DNA of 64,000 bases from Lachnospiraceae bacterium. GTDB lineage: Bacteria > Bacillota > Clostridia > Lachnospirales > Lachnospiraceae. How positions within the stretch are numbered: the first letter of the stretch is position 1; each line of letters opens with the position of its first letter. Positions 38,026 through 49,700 of the stretch are shown here, in pieces. The notes below the pieces were generated by a model that was not told the DNA's origin, did not search any database, and saw nothing but the letters and a program-made list of their open reading frames with translations. The stretch is from positions 1 through 64,000 of the forward strand of contig JAAVZI010000064.1 of assembly GCA_022791575.1 (NCBI GenBank), in the 5' to 3' direction. Position numbers and translations under genes: made by a program.

Positions 38026-38458
38026 TTCATTCATCCTCTCTGTATGCATCGCCCCTGCTTGGAATATCCGATGTTTTTCCTAAATTCTTCCAGGGGACCT
38101 GCTATTTTTTCTAAACACTATAGCATTACCAAGAGTACTGTGTCAAGAAAAAACAGCGCAAAAAATTTGCAGATGCAGTAAGGAAATTCACAAATGCCGC
38201 CCGCCGCATTATAAAATTACCAACGTCATCATAAAAAAAGTGCCTAGATCAATCATAGGCACAGTTCATAATACAGTATAGCAAATATTTATCATGCAGA
38301 TATCTTTGGAACTCAGCACAGGCAAAGTCTATAATTTCGAACCAGCGTTTGAAAAATTATTCTTATGGTGCCAGAATTCGTTAACAAAATATAAGAGCAA
38401 TTCTGCATTTTTATGCTGCGATGGTAAATGATCATTTCTAAGTCAAACAAAAATGGAG
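38026..38458. other. Gap without genes, with one minus-strand terminator
   Basis: A hairpin at 38240-38262 (GTGCCTA / TAGGCAC) is followed on the minus strand by seven T, so it can end minus-strand transcripts coming from the gene at 38487. The rest is AT-rich and shows nothing else. Confidence 0.5.
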
Positions 38459-38497
38459 GGGCTGAATAGGAAACGCCAATCGTTTCCTACAGCCCCT
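38459..38497 (-). terminator. Terminator overlapping the end of the 164-aa gene
   Basis: GGGGCTG and TAGGAAACG pair with CGTTTCCTA and CAGCCCC. The stem contains the stop codon of the gene. On the minus strand a T-rich stretch (CCATTTTTG) follows. Confidence 0.7.
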
Positions 38498-38981
38498 TTG
38501 CTAAAATCTTCAGCCCATCCCGCATGACTCTGGCAATCCAGCGTCGTTCCGTCAGATTCCATACAGGCCGATATGGCTGCTCATTTTCTTTTAACAGAAG
38601 ATTGCAGCCATAAAACAGCTTCTCATAAATCTGCTGAATCATTTCATTGTCCCTGTTGTCGCCTATAAACACCGCATGAATCGAATGTGCAATATCAGAA
38701 AATGTATTCCAATGATTAAGCACAAGATTACAATCCAAATTTCTACAATTGATGTTCCGAAGGATTGCAGATGAGAGAAAAAGTTCATCCGTATCAAGCA
38801 AAAAGCCCTCCTCTTCTGCAAATAAAACCGCAGCGTCTTTTGTAGGAAAAGACTGCAGCATTCCCCTGCCATCAAGCAGAAATCCGTCAAACTCATCGGT
38901 ATACCAAAACGTATAATAGTCGTTTTTGAATAACTGAAAGTGCACTAAATAATAAGTTTGTTGTAAATCTACACACGTCAT
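38487..38981 (-). CDS. Hypothetical protein
   Basis: 164 residues, soluble and aromatic-rich, with 'FWYTDEFDGFLLDGRG' near the N-terminus and no recognised domain. The frame is intact and ends in a proper terminator, which supports a real gene. An AGGAAGA site precedes the ATG. Function unknown. Confidence 0.6.
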   Translation of the reverse strand: MTCVDLQQTYYLVHFQLFKNDYYTFWYTDEFDGFLLDGRGMLQSFPTKDAAVLFAEEEGFLLDTDELFLSSAILRNINCRNLDCNLVLNHWNTFSDIAHSIHAVFIGDNRDNEMIQQIYEKLFYGCNLLLKENEQPYRPVWNLTERRWIARVMRDGLKILAKGL

Positions 38982-39007
38982 GCATTCTTCCTCACGATAT
39001 GCAGCAC

Positions 39008-39442
39008 TCAGGTTCCGCTTGTGCTGCGTTTGTCTTTTTTCATCGTTAGAACCATACTATAATTACAAGATACGTTTTGTTCCATTATAAATCCATAGTT
39101 TTGAAAAAACAATTCTTTATCTGCGGTAAAAAATCTTGAAATGTCTGACAGCTGAGCCGCACCATAAGATACAAGGGAAAAAATTTTACAAGTTGAAAAA
39201 GTTTTTTCGGCCGTTCCCACAGTTCAGATGTACATTTTTTATCTGCTGTCTATCTAATTTCTTTTTTGCCTCTCGCAGCATATCCCTGGATAAACCAATC
39301 CAACGATCTGACTGTCCGGTCTGCATTTCGCAAGCGCAATGGAATTCTCAAGTTCTGCTTGTGCCTTATATAACAACACTATATCACAAATCCGCCTGGA
39401 TTGCCATAGAGTAAACGAAAAGTAGCAACCCCTCAAAATCAA
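39008..39442 (-). pseudogene. Decayed SAM-dependent methyltransferase
   Basis: Different frames hold pieces of a class I methyltransferase. 'IGLSRDMLREAKKKLDRQ' followed by 'IKNVHLNCGNG' is the motif after the SAM-binding loop. 'FFTADKELFFQNYGFIMEQ' and 'YSMVLTMKK' are the family's C-terminal end. Stops and frameshifts separate them. AAGGAGG at its head shows where translation once began. It follows the TetR-membrane protein pair and was probably its third gene. Confidence 0.6.
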
Positions 39443-39469
39443 CCTCCTTAGTTTTTTTCATCGCAGCCC

Positions 39470-40069
39470 TCATTCCCTGCAATTAGAAAAATGCAACAAC
39501 GATAAAACACCGATCGGACAAAAATACAAACACCAAAATTCTAATACCGCCACGCCGATCCATGTTGGCTGATCCGCTTTAAATACCCCAAGCATAGGAA
39601 GAATCAAACAGGAGAAAAAGAACACTCCATGTACCATAAGCAGACCTTTCAGCCACTTGTCTGGTTTCGTCTGTGGTTGTACCGTCAATCCGGCAAAAAA
39701 TGCAGCGACTGACATGACCGCATAACCTAATAAATCATAGTGAAAGAGCAGTCCGCATTGTTGAAAATCAAGCAGTGCCTCAGCTTGCTGTGTTAAAACA
39801 TGTAATCGGACAGTTGTCAGCTGTGCAAAATAGACTAATAAAATAATAGCTGTGTATATGGCGGCAAAAGCCACTGAAACATAGCCCGCCGATTTCACGT
39901 TCTTTTCGGCAAAGTAAGCATATCCGCACATCATTGCTACAAAACTAAATGCAATAAACATAGAAAAAAAGTAACTGCCCTCATCAAAGTCGAATAACAT
40001 AGACACGGCAAAACAGAGTACCGCAATAAAATTAACGGCAGAACTATACATCCCTATTTTCTTATTCAT
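39470..40069 (-). CDS. Six-helix membrane protein coupled to a TetR regulator
   Basis: 199 residues with about six transmembrane helices. No family was recognised. Its ATG lies in the end of the TetR gene (ATGAATAA), so the two are translationally coupled. It is probably the target controlled by that regulator. Confidence 0.7.
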   Translation of the reverse strand: MNKKIGMYSSAVNFIAVLCFAVSMLFDFDEGSYFFSMFIAFSFVAMMCGYAYFAEKNVKSAGYVSVAFAAIYTAIILLVYFAQLTTVRLHVLTQQAEALLDFQQCGLLFHYDLLGYAVMSVAAFFAGLTVQPQTKPDKWLKGLLMVHGVFFFSCLILPMLGVFKADQPTWIGVAVLEFWCLYFCPIGVLSLLHFSNCRE

Positions 40070-40646
40070 CAATCTGCACCGCCCCTGCAAAAAGAATATG
40101 GACTAATTTACCAATATATGCGGCTCGATCCTCGCTTTTCGTAAAATCATAACCAAGCAATTGTTTGACGGTTTTACTGCCTAAAAAGGCTGTCTGCATT
40201 GCCGCAGTCAAAATAAAAACCAACATAGATTTATCCTCATCTGCGAGATCCTGTTTCAAAGACAGCGAAAAGCCCCGTTGAGTCAGTACAGAATTGCAAT
40301 TCTTCGTATAATTTTGTAAATCACCCAAAATGGAAACACGCGAAATTGCAGAATGTTCAAACAGAAAATGAAAAACATAAGCAGCGCAGGCGGTTAAGCG
40401 CTCTTGATCGGTTTCATATTGCTTCGTCATCTGAAAGTCTGAAATTACATTTCCGATAATACGCTGCACACATTCCGTTATCAATTTTTCTTTACTCCCA
40501 AAATGATAGTTGATTAAACCTAATCCAACATCTGCTTTCGCGGTAATCATACGGGCAGTGATCTCTCTGATGTTACCGTTGTACTGTTCTATCAACTCGG
40601 TGGTTACTTCAATTATATGATTTTTTACATTGGCATTTTTATCCAT
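40062..40646 (-). CDS. TetR-family transcriptional regulator
   Basis: 194 residues. The N-terminal helix-turn-helix ('ARMITAKADVGLGLINYHFGS') ends in the YxxFxSKExL signature of TetR proteins. The C-terminal ligand domain is specific to this protein. ATG 40646 has AAGGAG eight bases upstream; an earlier TTG overlaps the operator. Two matching palindromes in its promoter indicate autoregulation. The inducer is unknown. Confidence 0.88.
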   Translation of the reverse strand: MDKNANVKNHIIEVTTELIEQYNGNIREITARMITAKADVGLGLINYHFGSKEKLITECVQRIIGNVISDFQMTKQYETDQERLTACAAYVFHFLFEHSAISRVSILGDLQNYTKNCNSVLTQRGFSLSLKQDLADEDKSMLVFILTAAMQTAFLGSKTVKQLLGYDFTKSEDRAAYIGKLVHILFAGAVQIDE

Positions 40647-40658
40647 ATCAAACACTCC

Positions 40659-40706
40659 TTGAACATTGTTCAATTATATTATATTGAACAGTGTTCTAAA
40701 AGTCAA
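40659..40706 (-). promoter_or_regulatory. Promoter and double operator of the TetR unit
   Basis: Read on the minus strand, TTGACT (40701-40706) and TATAAT (40678-40683) are 17 bases apart. Two copies of TTGAACAnTGTTCAA cover it: a perfect 15-base palindrome at 40659-40673, and a second with one mismatched end at 40684-40698 inside the spacer. A repressor bound there would block RNA polymerase. Confidence 0.75.
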
Positions 40707-41559
40707 TAGTTTTTCGAATGATCACTTCGTTTCATTGTTCCAAAAAACGATAGTGGTAAAATCATAACAATTATTTTGAATACCCAATACACGGTTTGGA
40801 CATCATATGAAATTTCCTAAGTTGTATGAAAAAAATGGCTGTCTTTCTTTTGGCAAAATTTAGCATTTGCAAAATTTCTTCGTAGTCGGACTTAAGAAAA
40901 ATTTTTTGAGAAATAAGCAGATAGAGAACAGGACCACATCTTTAAGCCGATGTAAGAGAACGACATAAGCGGTGCAATCAGCCACAACACGTTCTTCAAG
41001 CTGCCCGCAGAGTTCAAGTGATAAAATAAGATTGAAAACTCTCGTATTTAAGCGTATGTCGTATAATTAGGACTTATTTTAAGATATGTTAAATGATGAA
41101 ATATTCAATTATCCACTAGAAATGGTAAAACAGAGGAATATAATTTATCATCCGCACTTTGCCTGTCGAGTTAAGAAGCAAAAAACAAAATAGAAAATTG
41201 GTCAGAATAATAAACACCAGACAAAAATGAGTGATGTTAGCCTTGCTGGAAAAAATTTCTATAATTATGTTTTTTTCAGCTTTGAATCCTGTTATAATAA
41301 AAACCAGTCAGGGAGCGTTTCAAACAAGATATTTGCAAAGTTCAGTATCAATCACCAGTTATACAATATCAAAATAACTACAAACCAGGCATTTACATAA
41401 CGCATGATTCATAACCAGATTTTAGGCAAGACATACAAAAATGTAGCGAATCGAAAATGTCTTTGAGCGGAATTTTTGTATGTCTTGTCTAAAATCGTCG
41501 CTTTCAATACAACTTACGCAATCACCTAACCATTAACACATAGGAAAGAGGGCTGTCAA
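40707..41559. other. Long gap with repeat copy but no gene
   Basis: About 850 bases. The first 600 show no usable frame. 41400-41535 holds a short copy of the interspersed repeat (GTAGCGAATCGAAAATGTCTTTGAGCGG). Nothing else recognisable. Confidence 0.5.
41395..41530 (-). repeat. Short copy of the interspersed repeat
   Basis: It shares ACATACAAAAATGTAGCGAA and CTTTGAGCGGAATTTTTGTA with the copy at 3061-3207. The arms here read TTTTAGGCAAG and CTTGTCTAAAATCG. It ends TTACGCAATCACCTAAC. Same orientation as the 3-kb short copy. Confidence 0.65.
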
Positions 41560-43377
41560 ATGCTCCATATGCGTGCAGTAATGACAGAAGAAAAAAGAAG
41601 ACGTTCCCCGATTTTCAAAACGCTGCAGCGTGCGGTTCTATTAGTCTGGCATTCCGGTAATGTCTGGCAGCTGCTGCTTACCTCCATCTGGATCATCATA
41701 GGCGCATTCCTCTCCTTTACCGCAGTGTTCAACCGCAATTTTCTAAACGCGGCGGCCAGCATGGTCACCGGCGCCGAGAACGCCTATTCCACAGCAGTGT
41801 TCTGGCTTTTTTGCTGGGCGGGAATGGAGATCATCGTCAGTATCATCAATATCTTTTCCTCAAGGGCAGTGGCCCTGATGTGGACAAATGTAGCAATCTA
41901 CGTAGAACAAGTGGTAGTAGATAAAATTACAAAAGTACGCATTTCCTATTTTGACGACAGGGAACAGCAGCGCAAAATCGGCTGTGTCAAAGGAGAATTC
42001 AGCCAGAAAGTATCCGATGTCACCGACGGGGCATTCCAAATGATCCGCTCATTTGTATCATTTCTAACCGTCTGTATCATTATTATCGGCGAAAAGCCGG
42101 TCATTGCCCTGATTCTAACCGCAGCGGCCCTGCCGGCAGTCTGGGTGGGGCATAAGCAGACAGAAGAACAATATTATGCCTCCCTTGACAGTTCCTTTGA
42201 GTCTGCCATGCAAAATTATCTCTCCTGGCTGCTGATTCGCCGTAAATATATCAAAGAAATGAGATTTTACAATCTTTACGATTATGTAAACCAACAGTTC
42301 GACGAATCCGTAAACAAAAGCCAGAGCATTTATAACCGGCTGACCGTCAAATATTCCCTTGCCAAACTGCTGACGGCAGTATTGCAATACGGCGCATTAA
42401 TCCTTTCACTGATCCTGATTACCATTGATATACTGCAGGGAAAATGCGGAATCGGTTCCTTTGTCCTGATTTATTCCTCTGCACAAAATTTCCAGGGAGC
42501 ATTAAGCAGCCTCTTCTCCAATTTTGACAAAATCGGCAGCGAGGGGCGGTATCTGGAAGATTATGAGGAAGTCATGCAATTTGAGGAGGAACAAATCAAC
42601 AATGCCGGGGAAGAGTGCAAAGACAGCCTCGACATTTCCTTTGAACATGTACATTTTACCTATCCAGGCTCCGACCGGGAAATCCTAAAGGACATCAATC
42701 TTACGATTCATCAGGGAGAAAAGATTGCCATAATCGGGGAAAATGGTTCTGGCAAGAGTACATTTGTCATGCTGCTGAGCGGCCTGTATTCCCCTGTCCA
42801 AGGAACCATTCTGGTCAACGGCAGGCCGATGGAAGAGCAGCTGGGGCTGTTAAGGCGGTCTATGTCCTGTACCATGCAGGACTTCGGCCATTATGATTTT
42901 ACCATCGCAGAAAATGTGCGGATCGGAGATTTAGGCAAAGCACACGATGAGCAAGAAGTGATGGCTGCGCTAAAAAAGGCGGGATTATCAGAGACAATCG
43001 AAGACCTGCCTCGTGGCATAGACACTCCTCTGGGCAATCATGCCCAGGGAAGCATAGACCTATCCGGCGGACAATGGCAGAAACTTGCCATGGCACGCAA
43101 TCTGTTAAAAAGCGACGCCAAACTCATGCTGATGGACGAACCGACCGCAGCACTCGATCCCGTGGCGGAATCAAAGCTATACCAGGAATTCCAGAGCCTG
43201 ACCGGAGATAAAACCGTTCTTCTGATTTCCCACCGCCTAGGCGCAACCCGGCTGGCCGACCGAATTCTAGTATTCAGCGACGGGCAGATTGTAGAAGATG
43301 GTTCCCATGAGGCACTATTAAAGAAAAACGGCCTTTATGCAGAAATGTATCAGGCGCAGTCCCAGTGGTATGTGTAG
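41560..43377 (+). CDS. ABC exporter, fused permease and ATPase
   Basis: 605 residues. Six membrane helices (about 25-320) are followed by an ATPase domain with Walker A GENGSGKST, signature LSGGQWQKLAMAR and Walker B LMLMDEPTAALDP. The half-transporter should form a homodimer and export lipids, peptides or drugs. AAAGAGGG precedes the ATG. No substrate gene is adjacent, so the cargo is unknown. Confidence 0.88.
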   Translation: MLHMRAVMTEEKRRRSPIFKTLQRAVLLVWHSGNVWQLLLTSIWIIIGAFLSFTAVFNRNFLNAAASMVTGAENAYSTAVFWLFCWAGMEIIVSIINIFSSRAVALMWTNVAIYVEQVVVDKITKVRISYFDDREQQRKIGCVKGEFSQKVSDVTDGAFQMIRSFVSFLTVCIIIIGEKPVIALILTAAALPAVWVGHKQTEEQYYASLDSSFESAMQNYLSWLLIRRKYIKEMRFYNLYDYVNQQFDESVNKSQSIYNRLTVKYSLAKLLTAVLQYGALILSLILITIDILQGKCGIGSFVLIYSSAQNFQGALSSLFSNFDKIGSEGRYLEDYEEVMQFEEEQINNAGEECKDSLDISFEHVHFTYPGSDREILKDINLTIHQGEKIAIIGENGSGKSTFVMLLSGLYSPVQGTILVNGRPMEEQLGLLRRSMSCTMQDFGHYDFTIAENVRIGDLGKAHDEQEVMAALKKAGLSETIEDLPRGIDTPLGNHAQGSIDLSGGQWQKLAMARNLLKSDAKLMLMDEPTAALDPVAESKLYQEFQSLTGDKTVLLISHRLGATRLADRILVFSDGQIVEDGSHEALLKKNGLYAEMYQAQSQWYV

Positions 43378-43558
43378 TGGAGGTAATAAAAGTAAAAAAG
43401 AACAACAGATACCTCATGATGATATGCTCTAGCAACGGCATATCTGTCAAATTCCCAAAGGCTACTTTTTTAAACTAAATACGCTCTAGTACTTTGCACT
43501 TGTTGTTTCAGGTAAAACTAGATTGCCTCCAAATGGGAAACTCAAAAGATTAACAGTC

Positions 43559-43587
43559 TTGAATTTTGGTGGGTTTTGTGGTATGAT
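43559..43587 (+). promoter_or_regulatory. Promoter upstream of the giant-protein operon
   Basis: TTGAAT at 43559-43564 and TATGAT at 43582-43587, spacer 17. Its transcript would meet a terminator about 15 bases after the start site. Confidence 0.6.
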
Positions 43588-43602
43588 AATTGTAAAAGTA
43601 AT

Positions 43603-43632
43603 GGGAACGGTTTTTTTCTACTGTTCCCTTTT
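43603..43632 (+). terminator. Hairpin terminator directly behind the promoter
   Basis: GGGAAC(GGT) pairs with (ACT)GTTCCC around a T-rich loop and is followed by TTTTATT. Its position between the promoter and the 2015-aa gene suggests attenuation. The remaining region to 43757 is AT-rich without a gene. Confidence 0.6.
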
Positions 43633-43757
43633 ATTAAAATATAAATGAAAATTTAATTACAAATAATTCAGTATAAGGTAATAATTATAGCTATTTTTTG
43701 ATAAAATAAAAGATTAAAATCTTTTATTGATATGGGATAAGGGGAGGAGAAAACATA

Positions 43758-46700
43758 ATGAAGATTTATAAATGGTATGTAATCATTTGTATAAAGAACA
43801 ATGGAGAAAATTTAATAAAAACTTGGAATCAAATTGCAGAACTAAAAAAAATAAATCACCCAAATTATACATCAATAGATATATCTAATTTTTATTATTA
43901 TGATAATCATTTCTCTGCACAAGCAATGGGGAATGGCAGACTGATTTCTAATATAAAAGAAAAAATGGATAAGCATAAGCTAATATGTCTGAAAGATGCT
44001 CATTTAGAAACAATCACACAAGATTATGGAATTTGTTTATGGATAGAAGACTGTGCAGACAATGATATTATTGAATATCAATATTTGGCCTTGCTATTAC
44101 AAAATCTAAATAATATTATATGTTATATTTATCCAGATCAAGCAGAACGAGTATATAAAGTTTATCAAAACATTTCAAATTACTTTTCCTTTTTTATTCA
44201 AACACCCTGTCGAAGAGAGCGTATTTGGATTGAACGGATGGTAAAAGGAGAAAGTGGTATAGAAATGTTAAAAACTGTTTTATCAGATAACTCTACAAAA
44301 GTATTTCCTATCATCGAATTTAATAATGCAAATAGCTTATCTACTTTAAAGAATTGGACAAGGAGCTATGGGGAGTTTTTAGTACAATGCGGGAAATCTA
44401 CTATATTTCGGGAAATGGAGACATATAAAGAAATACAAAAGCAAATTAAAGATTTGGAAAGTTTAATAAAGCAGGCAGAAAAAAAAGATAATAGTGAGAA
44501 AGCAAAGAAATGCAGACTACAGAAAAAAATTTGGAAAGACAAAAAGGATACTTTAGATATGCTGTGCAAAAGCAGTCAGGACAGCCAGCTTTTATGTAAT
44601 TGTATTGATTGGTTTACTGGTACACCAAAGAATGTAAGCAAAAAGTGGATTGAAAAATATAGATCTTTATTCTGGCAGAAAGAAGTACAAAGTATGCTGA
44701 AAGAAATGCCGCTATTGGCATTTTATCTATTATGTATACGATTATATTTCTGGGAGGGAAAAAATGAATTGCAGAATGAACTGCAAATTGAAGATATCCA
44801 ATTAGCAATTGTAAATATAGGGGAATTAACAGAAGGGCTGATTCAGCTTTTGGAAAATCTGCATCATTCCTCATCTAAGAAAGGATTATTTTCACTTCGC
44901 ATTCATCAGCAAAAAGGAAATGGAAGCTATCTGTATCATAATTATCCAGAGTATTGTAGAGAAAACCAAGCAGATTATAATTATGAATTTAGAATTCTGG
45001 ATTATTCGAAAGAAAGTATTGTTGAAAGTTTTAGAAAAAAAAGAGAATGCGCAGATGCTTTGGAAAATTTTGGAGTCCGTAGTTTTTTCGAGTATACAGA
45101 CGATTTTTGGCAGGAATATAATAAAAAGCCAGAAAATATTGTACATCATTATGGCCTGCAAATATTTTCAGCAATTGTTTCCAATAATGAAGGATACTTC
45201 CATGTAGTAAGTTCATCAAAGAAGCAGGTTGTATCCTCAAGAGATTTCTATTCTAATCGTACATACTCAGCAGCTGATACAAAAATGCATATTCCGGGAA
45301 CAGAATATGTAATACTGTTGCCGATGCTGAAAAATAATGTTCCTATTAATCCTTCTGTTGATGCTGATATTCAATATCAGTTTGATTTAAAAAGGAAGTA
45401 CTATATTCTACCATATGATCTCAGCGAAGCAATCGGTCAAAGCCGTACATTAGAGAACAAAGGGCTCGAAGAACAGGAATTAAAAGAAGAACAAGTAAAT
45501 TATATCAAAGGCGAATTGATGGAAGAGCTGGTAAATAATGAAAACGACAGAGAAGAGCTGGTGCTGCTTTTATCCGCATGTAATTGGGGAGGACGAAACA
45601 TTGAGCTTTATTGTAAAGCACTGATACTAACTTTAATGGAATGGAAGCCAAAGAATAAACAAGGCTTTTATGTAATTATACAAAACTGTTCATCTAATGA
45701 TTTTATCTCTATTACACGGATGTTTGCTATTTTTTATGGCAAAAATTTGTTGAACAACGAAATGGGGCGGTTACAGTTATATTTATCTGGACTGGATCAA
45801 AGTGAAGAGTTTTTAATTGCTGGCAGTGATATATCGAGTTTATTGACAATGGCAAGAAAATTAACATTAGTCCGTGGAATACAGCCACAATGTCTGCGGT
45901 CTATTGAGTTTATTTTAAATAAGTTCCATATAAACAGCCTGCCGCAGAAAGAACAGAATCTGATATTGGTTCCTTTTGATATATTAGAAATACCCAAATC
46001 TTCGGAAACATTATTTGAGCGGGCTGTGAAAAAGGTTCTGGAATCTGATTTACAGAAATACAGCTTTGGCTGTAAGTTAAAGTCTACCCATATGCGCATA
46101 GGCTCAAAACTGCATATTAATGAATTTTATGAGGCTGAATTATTATTTCATAATAATTATTATGTTGCAAGGTTTGCGCAACTGATTATTCGAAGGCTGG
46201 AACATGTAAAAAAAATGAATAAAGATATTCCCTTAATGTTTGTTGGTTATGAAACCTATTCTGAATTATTGTTATATGAAATAGTTACGAATTTAAATGA
46301 AAGAGGATACACCAGCAGCTATATGATTTATGAACAACGGCGCAAAGGAAAATTTCGGTATTATGAATCGGATGCGTACATAAAATCAAAAGAGGAACTT
46401 GAATTTATACTGATTGTTCCGATTAATTCTTCTATGACAACCCATAGTAAGCTACGGGCATCGCTGATGGTGGAGCTGGATAATATAAGATCTAATTTTC
46501 AACCTAAAATAGCTGTTAATTATGCGTTGATTTTGATTCGCTCTGAAGAGGAAAACAGCCCTTGTAGGGGTATCGAAGAAAGATACTGCATATCAATAAA
46601 GGATGGTATTATTCAAGCTAAACTCCTTCCAGAACATGAAAGGGAGATACGCTATTTTGTTTGTGTAAATACAAAATGGAATCATCCGCTTAAATGTAAA

Positions 46701-49700
46701 TTGTGTTTTCCAAAGCAGTCCATGCTGGATGAACAACCACTAATAGAAACAAATAAAGAGTCTATTATTCCAGTACAGATGCTTGGAATTCAGGAAGCCG
46801 ATATTTTAAATGCCTCCGAAACGGAACAATATGATGAATCTGAAAAAGAAAAATATATTATAGAACGCCGGGAAAATATGCTTCGTGTCCAGAAATTGGG
46901 CAAAAGCCTGATATATCGTCATATTGTACGTAAAGGAAATCATTTTATGTTCTATTTTCAGCTGGAAAAATATTTTATGCAAAATAGGATAGAGATTATA
47001 GATTGGTTAATAAAACTAAAAAAGCCAAAAATAAAAGGCGAAGCAATTATATATGATGTAATTGTAGCTCCGCTTCATTTTAGTAATGCTGGTTTTGTGG
47101 CAGAAGTAAATTATCATTTATATGGGAATGCCGCATTGGTATTAAATTTTGAGGTGGAAAAAGAATTTAGGGATAATGTTAGGACTAAGTACAGCAATAT
47201 CATTGGATTATATAAGAAATTGGTTGATATGGGAAAAGAGGCAGAATTAAGATTTCATTTTGTAGATGATAATATTATTACCGGAAATACATTTTTTCGT
47301 GCAAAAAGTCTGTTTACCTCTTTGTTACCAGAATATTTAGACCAGAAAAGGATGGTTCGGGTTCGGGTATTTGAAGATGTAATTGTGATATTGAATCGTA
47401 TGTCCAAAGCAAATATTATGAATTGTACAATGGACAAAAATGCTTATCACGCATATGTTTCTTTGGATATTTCTTCAATGCGTAATCATGAAGACGCCTG
47501 TATCTTATGTAAAATCGTTTCCAATGTCCGGATGCTTAGAGATGCTTCATCCACTAATATTATGTATGAATTCTGGGATAAAAAAATTGTGAAGCATAGA
47601 ATGATTGATGAAGAGGAATATCAACAGGAGCTTGCGGAACAGCATGATAACAGTATGCAGAAAAGAGCTTATAAGCGTATGCTCTGTACCCATATTTTCA
47701 ATGAGCGTTTATCTGATTTGGGTTATATGAAAAATAATACAGAACAAGTGAAGCAAGTAATGCTTGAACTGCTAAAAGAAAAAGCCAATTCCAGACAGAA
47801 AGAAGAGGCTATGGAATGGATTATTTCCTATATAAAAATATTCAGCCGTCCTTTTGTGAGCTTTCGAAAAAGTAGCATGGAAGCTTCGTTTCGAATTATG
47901 TTGGAACTTCTGGAGTTTATTGTAAATGAACTGATTTTGTCTAGTTCAGTATTGAAAAAGAAACAATTTACCAATTATAAAGGTTTGCAGGAAGTATGCC
48001 GCGTTCTTCGGGATGAAAAAATGGAGACTGGAAAAGATACAAGAATCTATGTTTTAATTCTAACGTTGATGCAGAGATTGTCGGCTCTTGGTTCCAATTA
48101 TATCATTCGTAAGATAAATATAAATAAATTATTTACAGTGGTTAATCGTTTGAATATTGATCAAGAAGAATGGCAAGAATTCAAGAAAAGATACTTGAGT
48201 ATTGCAAAACGCATTACCGGCCTAAGCAGTGATGAGAGTAAATGCGTATATTTGGAATACTTATTGTTGTATGGAGAGGAATATATTGATGAAGAGACTG
48301 AAAAAGCCATGAAAAAAAAGGGGCTGCCTAATAATTTTGGACTGCAGGGGGATATAGAATTTCTGGAAATATTGTTTTTAGAAAATACAAGGGTTCTTTA
48401 TGATGGAATACATGATTTGGCCGGTGAGACGGATACAATGATTCAAGATAACATCCTGTCGGAAAAAATACAAAACGGATACTATTATGATAATTTTAAA
48501 AGAATCCTTTCCTATTATCAATTTATGACGGTAGAAGATGAAAAAGTACAATTTAAGGACGGAAAGCAAAAAGTAATTTGTACATTGGTAAAGCTATATC
48601 GTATGTTGTCTGAAGAAGCAGAATATTCAAAAGAGTATGATGTTGAAAGATTCTATAATGATTTATTAGATTATATAGAAATTATTACTGGTGCAAAAGA
48701 TGTTAAGCTTCTCTTTTTCTATGATTTAGCCAATGGGTATGAAAAAAAGCAAAAGAAAGTATATAAGAAACAGAAAGGTATGGAGATTAGCCTGGAGGAA
48801 ATTGATTATGTACCAGAAACATTTCAATATGATACCTATGTCGTCTGCCAAAAAAATACTAACAGGATGCTTATAAAGTATAAGAATTATACAGGCAGAG
48901 GTTATTCAGCAAAAGAACGAAGACAAATGGATGAAGTATATCTGGAATTAACATTTGCCAAAGAACTTACAGAAATTGAAAAAATGATCGCGTTGAAATG
49001 TGTAATGGTATTCCGTAATCTAATTGTGGTAAATCTTGAAAAGCATTTTTCCAATAATTTAATGCAGAAATGGAGTGCAGAGCAGATATTTAAGAAAAAT
49101 ATGAAGCTAGAGCGCTCTTCGGACCATACCGATAAGGACGATTTGGAAAAAAACTTAAAAATGATTTCAAATGGTATGCAGGACTGGAACCCAGAGTACC
49201 AGAAAGCATTATTCTATCTGGTCATCAATTCCTATATTGCACGAATTAATGTACAGCTTTTGGCGGATGCCCTACCAGAAGGAGAAAACATAGAATATCC
49301 GTTTGCATTTGTTTATCGGAGACAATTAAAGGCATTGATAGCTGCAATGGGGCAGTTTGAAAAATTTAAGATCATAGATGAGAATGGCAGAGAGGAATTT
49401 TCCAGAAAAGTACTTCAGGCAAGAATCCGTATGTACCACAGTGAAAAGAGAATAGAGAGGCTTTCTGTAAAGAAATTGAGTATTATAATAATAGAGCTGA
49501 TTCATAGTGCGATCAAATATTCAGACGATCAGAGGGTATATATCTATCGTGAAAGAGAGTACCTTGTAGTCCGTAATTCATTTATAAGCAATAAGCCAAT
49601 CAGTATGATTCAACAAGAAGCACACGATGCCTATTCACGAAAAAAAGAGGGCATATCACTTGCCGTAATTAAGGAACTGGTAGATAAATTTTATATGTTG

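Noticed and set aside
38320-38345. tRNA T-arm-like GGTTCGAA on the minus strand
   Set aside because: No acceptor stem or anticodon arm can be formed around it.
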